From Bradyrhizobium japonicum USDA 6 (GTDB lineage Bacteria; Pseudomonadota; Alphaproteobacteria; Rhizobiales; Xanthobacteraceae): 64,000 nt of DNA. This document shows positions 46,666-53,630 of the stretch, in pieces. A program made the position numbers and the translations under genes. The DNA lies in the NCBI RefSeq assembly GCF_000284375.1, contig NC_017249.1:2272001-2336000 (forward strand), given 5' to 3'. Below the pieces are notes generated by a model. The model was not told the DNA's origin. It did no database searches and saw only the letters and a program-made list of their open reading frames with translations. Numbering within the stretch: the stretch's first letter is position 1; the number at the start of each line of letters is the position of its first letter.

Positions 46666-47454
46666 CTACCCGTTTCGCCGTTCGCCGCGCAGCGTCGGCA
46701 GGCCGATGCCAGCCGCATCGAACCCGCCATCGACGGCCAAAATTTGGCCGGTGATGTAGCTCGATCGTTCCGAGCACAGGAAATAGATCGCTTCGGCGAG
46801 TTCCTCCTCCAGGCCGTAGCGGTTGAGCGGAATGGCGTCGTGATAGTCGGCGCGGATCTCCCTGCTGTGCACCTGCTTCGCCATCGCAGTGTCGACCGGC
46901 CCCGGCGCGACCGCGTTGACGCGGATGTTGAGCGAGGCGAGCTCGACCGCGAGCTGCTTGGTCAGGTGCGCAAGGCCCGCCTTGCTGGTGCCATAGGCCG
47001 AACGCAGCGTCGAGGCGCGCACCGCCGAGATCGAGGTGACGTTGACGATGGCGCCGCCGCCTTGCTCGCGCATGAGCGGCGCGGCCGCCTTGGTGCACAG
47101 GAACGGGCCGGTGAGATTGACCGCCATGATCCTGTTCCAGTCGGCATCGCTGGTCTCCAGCACTGGCGCGAACACGGCGACGCCGGCGTTGTTGACGAGA
47201 GCATCGAGCCGACCGAAGCGGCTCATGACCGCCGCCGTTGCAGCTCCCACGGCGGCTGCGTCGGACACGTCGCAGGTGATTGCCAGCGTGTTATCGGGAT
47301 TCTTCAGCGCCGCCGCGGCGCCTGCCTGCAGCTCCCCCTCGATATCGAGCAGCGCCACGCGCCACCCTTCGGCCAGGAATTTCTTGGCCGTCGCCAGCCC
47401 GATCCCGCGTGCAGCTCCGGTGACGAGGGCGACGTTTTGTGGGGCCTGCGGCAT
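46666..47454 (-). CDS. SDR family oxidoreductase
   Basis: A 262-residue classical short-chain dehydrogenase with TGAARGIG, NNAG, the catalytic Ser in NVTSISAVR and the active-site SAYGTSKAG. The end YITGQILAVDGGFDAAG is usual. It diverges from a cupin gene across about 90 bp. A palindromic repeat lies 15 bp after its stop. Substrate unknown. Confidence 0.9.
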   Translation of the reverse strand: MPQAPQNVALVTGAARGIGLATAKKFLAEGWRVALLDIEGELQAGAAAALKNPDNTLAITCDVSDAAAVGAATAAVMSRFGRLDALVNNAGVAVFAPVLETSDADWNRIMAVNLTGPFLCTKAAAPLMREQGGGAIVNVTSISAVRASTLRSAYGTSKAGLAHLTKQLAVELASLNIRVNAVAPGPVDTAMAKQVHSREIRADYHDAIPLNRYGLEEELAEAIYFLCSERSSYITGQILAVDGGFDAAGIGLPTLRGERRNG

Positions 47455-47543
47455 TTGCTAATCTGTCCTGTGTTCGAAAGGGGCGCGCACGAGCGCCGGC
47501 TCCTTTTACTTCGCTTTCGTCCCGGCAAGAAGGGCTCCAGCCC

Positions 47544-47921
47544 ATGCTCATCGATCCCAGCACGATCCCGCTCGAGGAATGGCGGCCAGGTGTGAAGACC
47601 CGCATGGTCACATCCGCGCGCAACGGCGCGACCGCGCTCTGCATCTTCGAGCAATGGGTCGATCCCGGCGCCGGCGCGCCGACGCACAGCCACATGGTCG
47701 AGGAGGTGCTCACCGTGCGGGCGGGCGAGGCGGAGATGTGGATCGAAGCCGAGCGTATCACGGTGGCGGCCGGACAGGCGCTGCTGGTTCCCGCCGGCCG
47801 CAAGCATGGTTTTCGCAATTCGGGAGCGGCCGTGCTGCATGTGCATGCGGTGTTGGCCTCGCCGGTCTTCGAGATGCTGCCGGACGGGGCGAGTGAAGCG
47901 ACGCGACGCTGGGAGCGGTAG
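47544..47921 (+). CDS. Cupin domain-containing protein
   Basis: A 125-residue single-domain cupin. Metal-binding motif 1 is GAPTHSHMVEEVLTVRAGEA (two His and a Glu) and motif 2 is PAGRKHGFRNSG. Roles range from dioxygenase to sugar or metabolite sensing. The ATG at 47544 follows AAGGGC; longer frames run over the divergent SDR start. Alone on its transcript. Confidence 0.87.
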   Translation: MLIDPSTIPLEEWRPGVKTRMVTSARNGATALCIFEQWVDPGAGAPTHSHMVEEVLTVRAGEAEMWIEAERITVAAGQALLVPAGRKHGFRNSGAAVLHVHAVLASPVFEMLPDGASEATRRWER

Positions 47922-48236
47922 GGTAAGGGCGTCGGTCTCTCTCTCCGTCACCCCAGGGTGGCCGCTTCTTCAGCGGCCCTCGAGGGATGAGGGGGATAGT
48001 GATAAAGCGAGAGCTTACGCCAGCTCCGCCGATGCGCGCTGCATGTTCGACGACATGTCGGAGGTCACGATGCTCTGCTCCCACCGCCTTGAGAAAATTC
48101 TCTTTGGCGGTGCGGATCGTGCCATCCATGTTGCCTTGCGATATTTTCGCATCGTCCCTGTTGAAATTCGGCGAGCAATGTCGGGGCACGCGCGCGTGCA
48201 TCGTCTTCAAGAGGATCTTCTCTGCGGAGACCATCA
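47922..48236. other. 315-bp intergenic region
   Basis: It holds a terminator-like hairpin, GGCCGCT (47960-47966) and AGCGGCC (47972-47978), after the cupin gene. Frames on both strands through the rest have no ribosome site or recognisable protein. The last 30 bp contain the GCGGAG site of the next gene. Confidence 0.6.
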
Positions 48237-48602
48237 ATGCCCGACGACCGCGAGCGCCTGATTCGAGACCTCTTCGCAGCCTATCTCGGCAACGACCGGC
48301 AACGGGTCGCCGACGCATTGGCCGACGATTTCCGCTTCACCAGTCCGTTCGACGACGACCTCGACAAGGCGGCCTATTTCGAGCGCTGCTGGCGGGACAG
48401 CGGCTGGATCGCGCGACACGACATCGAGCGGATTTTCGTCCGGGGCGACGAGGCCTTCGTCACCTATCTCTGTCTGGGGGCAGATGGCAGGAGCTTTCGC
48501 AACACGGAGTTCTTCACCTTTGCCGGTGGCAAGGTCCGCCGCATCGACGTCTATTTCGGCGCTGCCCGGAAGGATGGGCGTTTCCTGCCACAGCCGCGCT
48601 AG
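48237..48602 (+). CDS. Nuclear transport factor 2-like (SnoaL-type) protein
   Basis: A 121-residue NTF2-like protein: ERLIRDLFAAYLGNDRQRVA, then ADDFRFTSPFDDDLDK and the C-terminal FFTFAGGKVRRIDVYFG. These small cone-shaped domains bind or isomerise small molecules. It lies among stress-type genes but lacks the ECF element in front. GCGGAG precedes the ATG. Confidence 0.87.
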   Translation: MPDDRERLIRDLFAAYLGNDRQRVADALADDFRFTSPFDDDLDKAAYFERCWRDSGWIARHDIERIFVRGDEAFVTYLCLGADGRSFRNTEFFTFAGGKVRRIDVYFGAARKDGRFLPQPR

Positions 48603-48641
48603 CGGCCGGCGCAATGACCTCCGGAATAATTTTCATCACCC

Positions 48642-48668
48642 TGTCGGTTCCGTAAAGGTTGGTTCGTC
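48642..48668 (+). promoter_or_regulatory. Predicted ECF sigma promoter 3 (TGTCGG-N17-CGTC)
   Basis: TGTCGG (48642-48647), 17 bp, CGTC (48665-48668) followed by TTA, 99 bp before the DGPF gene at 48768. It also shares TTGG and a T before CGTC with copy 1. Confidence 0.7.
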
Positions 48669-48767
48669 TTAGAGGTAAGGGCGGGCGGCCCCGGCCGCCG
48701 CTCCCGTCCATCCGGGGTGGCGCCACGCCGCGCCAACCCGAAACGGCCAAGCAAACAAGGACTGCTC

Positions 48768-49172
48768 ATGCGATTCATGATGCTGATGATTCCGCTCGGT
48801 TACGAGACCGCGCCGCCGGACGTGCAACTCGATCCCGAACGCGTCGCCGCGATGATGCGCTACAACGAGGCGCTGAAGGATGCCGGCGTGCTGATCACGC
48901 TCGACGGCCTGCACCCGCCGTCGATGGGCGCGCGCGTCTCGTTCGCGACCGGCGAGCCCATCGTGACCGACGGTCCCTTCGCCGAGGCCAAGGAAGTCCT
49001 GGGCGGCTACTGGATGATCGAGGTTGCCTCGCGCGCGGAGGCGATCGCCTGGGCGAAGAAGTGCCCGGCCTCCGCCAATGAAGTCATCGAGATCCGGCAG
49101 GTGCAGGAGATGGCCGACTTTCCGCCGGAGGTGCAGGCAGCCGCCGCCGGCTTCGACGATCTGAAGACGTAG
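48768..49172 (+). CDS. YCII-related (DGPF) domain protein
   Basis: A 134-residue DGPF-type protein with MLMIPLGYETAPPD and the motif IVTDGPFAEAKEVLGGYWMI. It is related to the protein at 41779 but is not next to a sigma gene. The proposed ECF promoter copy 3 lies upstream, so it may answer to the sigma factor 6 kb away. AAGGA lies 7 bp before the ATG at 48768. The next gene is 66 bp downstream. Confidence 0.9.
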   Translation: MRFMMLMIPLGYETAPPDVQLDPERVAAMMRYNEALKDAGVLITLDGLHPPSMGARVSFATGEPIVTDGPFAEAKEVLGGYWMIEVASRAEAIAWAKKCPASANEVIEIRQVQEMADFPPEVQAAAAGFDDLKT

Positions 49173-49238
49173 CCGAGACGGCCGCAGATCAATTCGCGGC
49201 TTCGTCGATCCATCATCCATCAACAAAGGAGAGAACCA

Positions 49239-49601
49239 ATGAGCACCGATACCTATCTCGCCGTTTTCCTCGGCAGCAAGACCAGCCCGCAATGGGCCGC
49301 ATGGAACGCGATGTCCGAGACCGAGCGGAAGGCGAAGGAGCAGGAGGGCATGGCGGCCTGGAAAGGCTGGGTCGAGAAGCACCAGGGCGCGATCCAGGCC
49401 ATGGGCGGCCCTCTCGGCAAGACCAAGAAGGTCGACAGCAAGGGCGTCGCCGACATCGCCAACGAGATGGGCGCCTTCACAGTCGTCCGCGCCGCGTCCC
49501 ATGAGGCGGCAGCCAAGATGTTCGAGAACCACCCGCACTTCGCGATCTTCCCTGGCGAACGCGTCGAGATCATGCCGGTGCTGCCGATTCCCGGCGGCTA
49601 G
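49239..49601 (+). CDS. YciI-like small protein
   Basis: A 120-residue protein, TDTYLAVFLGSKTSPQWAAW at the N-terminus, with a C-terminal MFENHPHFAIFPGERVEIMP that resembles the end of YCII-related proteins (ferredoxin-like fold). Function unknown. A very good AAAGGAGAG site precedes the ATG. It follows the DGPF gene and probably shares its transcript. Confidence 0.85.
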   Translation: MSTDTYLAVFLGSKTSPQWAAWNAMSETERKAKEQEGMAAWKGWVEKHQGAIQAMGGPLGKTKKVDSKGVADIANEMGAFTVVRAASHEAAAKMFENHPHFAIFPGERVEIMPVLPIPGG

Positions 49602-49606
49602 GCCGT

Positions 49607-49701
49607 GTCATTTCGGGGCGCGCGCAGGCGCGAACCCGGAAATCTCGAGATTCCGGGTTCGGCTCGTCGAGCAGCCCCGGGTCGAGCCGCCCCGGAATGA
49701 C
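49607..49701. repeat. Palindromic intergenic element, family C (REP-like)
   Basis: Outer 14-bp arms (49607-49620 and 49688-49701) pair with one mismatch, GTCATTTCGGGGCG against the complement of CGCCCCGGAATGAC. Inside is a second long hairpin, GAACCCGGAA to TTCCGGGTTC around CTCGAG. It follows the YciI-like gene and may also end transcription. Confidence 0.85.
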
Positions 49702-49754
49702 GAGATGGCCGGTTAATCAAATCCGGCCTGCGCTAGTGACTTCACGCCCGGCTC

Positions 49755-49773
49755 ATGTAAAAGCTGTTCACAT
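49755..49773. promoter_or_regulatory. TetR operator candidate 1
   Basis: The 19-bp palindrome ATGTAAAAGCTGTTCACAT overlaps the start codon of the TetR gene. It matches the site at 50580-50598 in both half-sites (ATGTAAA and TTYACAT, 5 bp apart), which suggests autoregulation. Confidence 0.6.
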
Positions 49774-50512
49774 GAGCTGGCGTAAGGACCAGGGCCGCAC
49801 CGAGCGCGGCTATCACCACGGCAATTTAAAGGAAGCCCTGTTGCAGGCTGCCCTCGGGTTGATCGCCGAGAAGGGCGCGGCCGGCTTCACCTTTGCCGAT
49901 GCCGCGCGCATGGCCGGCGTCAGCGCGGCGGCGCCTTACCGGCATTTCCGCGACCGCGAGGAGTTGCTGTCCTCGATCGCGCAGCGCGGCTTCGAGCAGT
50001 TCGAGCAGCGCCTGACCGCGGCCTGGGACGACGGGCGCCCGGATACGGTCACCGCGTTCGAGCGCGTCGGCAAGGCCTATCTCGCCTTTGCCCGCGAGGA
50101 GCCCGCCTTCTACAACGCGATGTTCGAATCAGGCGTGCCGGTCGATTCAAATCCGGCCCTGCAGGCCGCCAGTGAACGCGCCTTCAACATCATTCGCGCA
50201 GCCGCCGAGCGGCTTGCGGCGCTGGCGCCGCCCGGCACGCCGCGGCCACCGGCCATGATGATGGCGCTGCACATCTGGTCGATGGCCCACGGCGTGGCCT
50301 CGCTGTTCTCACGCGGCGACGCCGCGCGGCGAAAACTGCCGATGTCGCCGGATGACCTGCTCGAAGCCGAGGTGCTGATCTATCTCCGCGGCCTCGGCTT
50401 CCCGACCGACCGCCGTCCGCCGGCACGAAGCGCCGAGCCGCCGCCGGTGCCACCGGAGGCATCCTCCGGTTCTGGCCTGCCGCCCGGCGGCCCCTGGGGC
50501 AGGCCGAAATAA
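49772..50512 (+). CDS. TetR/AcrR family transcriptional regulator
   Basis: A 246-residue regulator. The HTH domain runs over about 18-65 (YHHGNLKEALLQAALGLIAE, SAAAPYRHFRDREELL), and the C-terminal domain is of the WHG/TetR_C type (FYNAMFESGVPVDSNP). The last 35 residues are a proline-rich tail. Palindromes with the same half-sites lie on its own start and at the promoter of the DUF2852 gene, its likely target. The ATG at 49772 is preferred; an upstream GTG-type frame is shadow. Confidence 0.92.
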   Translation: MSWRKDQGRTERGYHHGNLKEALLQAALGLIAEKGAAGFTFADAARMAGVSAAAPYRHFRDREELLSSIAQRGFEQFEQRLTAAWDDGRPDTVTAFERVGKAYLAFAREEPAFYNAMFESGVPVDSNPALQAASERAFNIIRAAAERLAALAPPGTPRPPAMMMALHIWSMAHGVASLFSRGDAARRKLPMSPDDLLEAEVLIYLRGLGFPTDRRPPARSAEPPPVPPEASSGSGLPPGGPWGRPK

Positions 50513-50552
50513 AATTGCGCAAATAATTCGGCGACCCTGTCAGCCGGCCGGC

Positions 50553-50598
50553 TTGACAAAATCGCGGGATGGTCTAGCTATGTAAATGTTATTTACAT
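50553..50598 (+). promoter_or_regulatory. Promoter with TetR operator candidate 2
   Basis: TTGACA (50553-50558) with CTATGT (50578-50583) as a possible -10. The 19-bp palindrome ATGTAAATGTTATTTACAT (50580-50598) sits on the -10, so a bound repressor would block the polymerase. It lies 34 bp before the DUF2852 gene. Confidence 0.65.
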
Positions 50599-50632
50599 TC
50601 ACAACGGCACTGGTGCCGTCATGGAGAGGGAA

Positions 50633-51118
50633 ATGGCCTACACCGCTGATGTCAATCGCTGGCGCGGCCCTTCGGACCAACACTACGAGCGCCCCCGCAT
50701 GCTGGACACGCCCTGGCATCCCGGCTGGATCGCCGTGACCATCCTCGGCTTCATCATCTGGTGGCCGATCGGACTAGCCCTTCTCTTTTTCACACTCGGG
50801 AGCAGAAGAATGTCGTGCTGGAGCAACCAGGATCGCTGGCAGAACAAGATGGAGCGGATGCAGTACAAGATGGACCGCATGCGTGATCGGATGGAGCGCC
50901 GCGGATTCGGCTTTGGCTTCGGCCCGCCGACCTCCGGCAACCGTGCCTTCGACGAGTACCGCTCTGAAACGCTGCGCCGGCTCGAGGAAGAGCAGGTCGA
51001 GTTCAGGAATTTCCTCGACCGTCTGCGTCACGCCAAGGACAAGGAAGAGTTCGACCAGTTCATGGCGCAGCACAAGACGCGCCCGACCCCGCCGCCGACC
51101 GACCAGCCGCAGGGCTGA
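50633..51118 (+). CDS. DUF2852 domain-containing membrane protein
   Basis: A 161-residue protein. One or two membrane segments near 30-58 (GWIAVTILGFIIWWPIGLAL) are followed by a cytoplasmic part rich in Met and Arg (NKMERMQYKMDRMRDRMERR), a glycine/phenylalanine-rich hinge and a charged coiled-coil (RRLEEEQVEFRNFLDRLRHA). Function of the family is unknown. AGAGGGAA before the ATG at 50633 favours it over the ATG at 50621. Probably repressed by the upstream TetR protein. A strong terminator follows at 51192. Confidence 0.9.
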   Translation: MAYTADVNRWRGPSDQHYERPRMLDTPWHPGWIAVTILGFIIWWPIGLALLFFTLGSRRMSCWSNQDRWQNKMERMQYKMDRMRDRMERRGFGFGFGPPTSGNRAFDEYRSETLRRLEEEQVEFRNFLDRLRHAKDKEEFDQFMAQHKTRPTPPPTDQPQG

Positions 51119-51191
51119 TCTAATAGGCTGATCCGGGGTCTGCCTCTCAAAGCCTTCAGGCGCATGCCCCCAAAGTCCTGATGGCCCCGAG

Positions 51192-51232
51192 CCGCCCGCC
51201 TGCGCAACCCGCAGGCGGGCGGTTTGGTTTTT
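51192..51232 (+). terminator. Rho-independent terminator after the DUF2852 gene
   Basis: A 13-bp GC-rich perfect stem (CCGCCCGCCTGCG and its complement) with loop CAACC and then TTTGGTTTTT. Confidence 0.9.
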
Positions 51233-51317
51233 GGGGACCCGAACCAACCACTGACGATCCGACACCAAGACTTGCGCGTGCCACCTCGATCCGCCGCGCT
51301 GCTGGACGACGCGCATC

Positions 51318-51485
51318 ATGGACCTCTACACTCGCCTGCTGCTTGGCGTGACCGCCTTGGCGGTGCTGGGCTACATCGGCTTGGTCTATGGTAGCTGCGC
51401 GTCCGATCCCGACTGTCATTTTCGCCTCTGCGCCGGTGGGCGTGCGTTCTGCGGCGTTGATCACGTACATGTGCGGGACCGGTAG
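51318..51485 (+). CDS. Small cysteine-containing membrane protein, 55 aa
   Basis: A 55-residue frame: a hydrophobic N-terminal segment (LLLGVTALAVLGYIGLVYG, about 7-25) followed by a short tail with four cysteines in GSCASDPDCHFRLCAGGRAF and FC. The tail could face the periplasm and form disulfides. The ribosome site is weak. It is followed by two more tiny membrane protein genes on the same strand. No family recognised. Confidence 0.55.
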   Translation: MDLYTRLLLGVTALAVLGYIGLVYGSCASDPDCHFRLCAGGRAFCGVDHVHVRDR

Positions 51486-51550
51486 AACGCGATCCGCGCC
51501 GGGCTCGACCAAGCCCTGACGGCGCCTCCCGCGCGCTGACGGGTACGACC

Positions 51551-51808
51551 ATGACCAACGCCGAACGCAAAGAGATCAGCCATTGCATCGCGCTCCTCGA
51601 GCGCGCCTCGGCGCTGTTCGACCGGTTCGGAAACACCGTGCCGGTGGCGATCGCGTTCCTCAATGGATGGCCGACGGAAGTCCAGCTCTATCCGCAGTGG
51701 CAACTCGGCGAATCCTGGCGGTTCTTTCTCAGCCTTTATCTCTATTGGTTCGCCTCGTTCGCACTCAGCCGCGCGGTCTCTTTTGCAAAGGGGAGTATCG
51801 CCCCATGA
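51551..51808 (+). CDS. Small hypothetical membrane protein, 85 aa
   Basis: An 85-residue protein starting MTNAERKEISHCIALLERAS. A membrane segment lies near 58-78 (FFLSLYLYWFASFALSRAV). The stop overlaps the next start by 4 bp (ATGA), which argues for translation of both. No family recognised. Confidence 0.65.
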   Translation: MTNAERKEISHCIALLERASALFDRFGNTVPVAIAFLNGWPTEVQLYPQWQLGESWRFFLSLYLYWFASFALSRAVSFAKGSIAP

Positions 51809-51942
51809 CCCTGCTCCGCGATGTCGCGCTCTTCGTCCTGCCGGTGCTCATTGCGGCGGGCAGCTGGCTCTACGCGCTCAGCCTGCGCAAGCGGGCCCGG
51901 CCCGGTCTTGACGGCGAAGGCAAGCGCGTCCCGGCGGCGTGA
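51805..51942 (+). CDS. Small hypothetical membrane protein, 45 aa
   Basis: A 45-residue protein: a single hydrophobic span (VALFVLPVLIAAGSWLYAL, about 7-25) and a basic tail RKRARPGLDGEGKR. AAGGGGAG lies 9 bp before the ATG, and the start overlaps the preceding stop. Likely a single-pass membrane protein with its tail in the cytoplasm. The cysE gene begins 63 bp later. Confidence 0.6.
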   Translation: MTLLRDVALFVLPVLIAAGSWLYALSLRKRARPGLDGEGKRVPAA

Positions 51943-52005
51943 CTGGCGCCCCGGCCCGGACCGCCTATATTCGCCTTCACAAGAGCGGGCGGACCGGAGG
52001 CGACA

Positions 52006-52773
52006 ATGGCGGAAGCTGCGATCACGGCGAGCGACGGCCTCTGGCAACAGGTCCGCAGCGAAGCGCAACGCGCGGCTGACGCCGACCCCGTGTTCGGCAA
52101 GGCCCTTGCGACTGCCATTCTCGCTCATGATGATTTTGCCGCCGCCTTGGCCGATTTGATCGGGCAGCGGCTCGGCAGCGGCACCGCCGGGCGCACGCGC
52201 TTCACGTCCTATTCCCGCGACGCTTTTCAAGGCGAGCCAGACCTGATCGAAACCGCCAGCCGGGATTTGCAGGCCATCGCACGGCGCGATCCCGCCATCG
52301 CCGACCTGCTGCCGCCGCTGCTGCATTACAAGGGCTATGTCGCGCTGCAAGCCTGGCGCGTCTCGAACTGGCTCTGGCGTCATGACCATCACGACGCGGC
52401 GCTGCTGTTTCAGAACGAGGCGTCGAACCTGCTGCAGATCAGCATTCATCCGGCCGCATCCATTGGATCGTCCGTCTATCTCGACCACGCCACCGGCATC
52501 GTGATCGGTGCGAATGTGGTGATCGGCGACGAGGTCACCATCCTCCAGAGCGTCAGCATCGGCCGTCGCGGTGAATTGCCGACGCGCTCGCCGCGCATCG
52601 GCCGCGGCGTCTACATCGGCGGCGGCGCGACCATTCTCGGTGACATCAATATCGGCGATTTCGCAAAGATCGGCGCCGGCACTGTTGTGACCGGTGACGT
52701 GCCCGCCGGCTGCACCGCAATCGGCAATCCCGCGCGATTGACCAATTGCCCCGAGCCCGCCTCGGCGGCCTGA
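52006..52773 (+). CDS. cysE: Serine O-acetyltransferase
   Basis: A 255-residue CysE. The N-terminal helical domain is about 1-135; the left-handed beta-helix starts near NLLQISIHPAASIG and shows the catalytic YLDHATGIVIG followed by hexapeptide repeats (IGRGVYIGGGATILGDINIG). It transfers acetyl from acetyl-CoA to serine, the first step of cysteine synthesis. The C-terminus (PARLTNCPEPASAA) differs from the isoleucine-ended tail that binds cysteine synthase in E. coli, so complex formation is uncertain. Confidence 0.92.
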   Translation: MAEAAITASDGLWQQVRSEAQRAADADPVFGKALATAILAHDDFAAALADLIGQRLGSGTAGRTRFTSYSRDAFQGEPDLIETASRDLQAIARRDPAIADLLPPLLHYKGYVALQAWRVSNWLWRHDHHDAALLFQNEASNLLQISIHPAASIGSSVYLDHATGIVIGANVVIGDEVTILQSVSIGRRGELPTRSPRIGRGVYIGGGATILGDINIGDFAKIGAGTVVTGDVPAGCTAIGNPARLTNCPEPASAA

Positions 52774-52798
52774 CCCTCTCAATCTTTGGAGAATGGCA

Positions 52799-53509
52799 AT
52801 GAAGACGGCAATCGTGATCGGCGTTGGTCCGGACCGCGGGCTCGGGGCCCGGCTTTGCAAGCGTTTTGCGGCCGATGGGCTCAAGGTGATCGTCGCGGGC
52901 CGGACGCTGTCTGCCTTGCAGGCCGTTGTGGACGACATCACGAAGGCGGGCGGCGCGGCCGTGCCCTTCGTTGCCGATGCGACCAGGGAGGGAGACATCG
53001 TCGCGCTGTTCGATGCCGCCGGCGACAACCTCGACCTCGCCATCTACAACGCTGGCAACAACACGCCCGGCAAGATCATAGAGATGGAGGCCGACTATTT
53101 CGAGAATGCCTGGCGCGTGGTCTGCTTCGGCGGCTTCCTGTTCGGCCGCGAGGCGGTGCGGCGCATGGTGCCGAAGAAGACCGGCACGCTGCTGTTCACC
53201 GGCGCCAGCGCCTCGCTGCGCGGACGCTCCGGCTACGGCGCCTTCAACTCGTCCAAGGCCGGCTTGCGCACGCTGGCGCAGGCGATGGCGAAGGAATATT
53301 CGAGCGACGGCATCCATGTCGGCCATGTCGTGGTCGACGGCGCGATCGCCGGCGACAAGATCTTTTCGCGCTTCCCGGATGCGGCCGGCCGCGAGGACAG
53401 CCTGATCGACATCGATGGCATCGTCGATGCCTTCGCCTTCCTCTATCGCCAGCCCGAGCGCGCCTGGTCGTTCGAGCTCGATGTACGGACCTCGAAGGAG
53501 AAGTGGTGA
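52799..53509 (+). CDS. SDR family oxidoreductase, atypical active site
   Basis: A 236-residue short-chain dehydrogenase-like protein. The nucleotide loop is IGVGPDRGLGARL, wider than the classical TGxxxGxG, and NAG is found in YNAGNNT. At the YxxxK site the sequence is FNSSK (in GYGAFNSSKAGLR): the catalytic tyrosine is replaced by phenylalanine, while the upstream serine (GASASL) and the lysine remain. A subgroup of SDRs with this change is known, so it is not a sequencing fault. I chose the ATG at 52799 because GGAG lies 7 bp upstream; the ATG at 52793 is too close to it. Confidence 0.87.
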   Translation: MKTAIVIGVGPDRGLGARLCKRFAADGLKVIVAGRTLSALQAVVDDITKAGGAAVPFVADATREGDIVALFDAAGDNLDLAIYNAGNNTPGKIIEMEADYFENAWRVVCFGGFLFGREAVRRMVPKKTGTLLFTGASASLRGRSGYGAFNSSKAGLRTLAQAMAKEYSSDGIHVGHVVVDGAIAGDKIFSRFPDAAGREDSLIDIDGIVDAFAFLYRQPERAWSFELDVRTSKEKW

Positions 53510-53536
53510 GGAGAGCGAATGGCGAGCAGAGCTCCC

Positions 53537-53622
53537 GTAGGGTGGGCAAAGCGAAGCGTGCCCACCTCGACCGCTTCTACAGCAGCGGTGGGCACGGCGC
53601 TTCGCGCCTTTGCCCACCCTAC
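53537..53622. repeat. Palindromic intergenic element, family A, copy 2
   Basis: Terminal 15-bp inverted repeat GTAGGGTGGGCAAAG (53537-53551) and CTTTGCCCACCCTAC (53608-53622), with an inner TGCCCACC/GGTGGGCA pair. It fills the space between two converging stops, 53509 and 53631. Copy 1 is at 46571. Confidence 0.88.
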
Positions 53623-53630
53623 GCGTTCTC

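Noticed and set aside
48055..48081. Another TGTCGG close to the NTF2-like gene
   Set aside because: No CGTC at 17 bp, so it does not fit the ECF element.
47758..48318. Minus-strand frame of 186 codons covering the gap before the NTF2-like gene
   Set aside because: It runs over the cupin and NTF2-like genes and no segment of it resembles a known protein; the middle part lacks a ribosome site.
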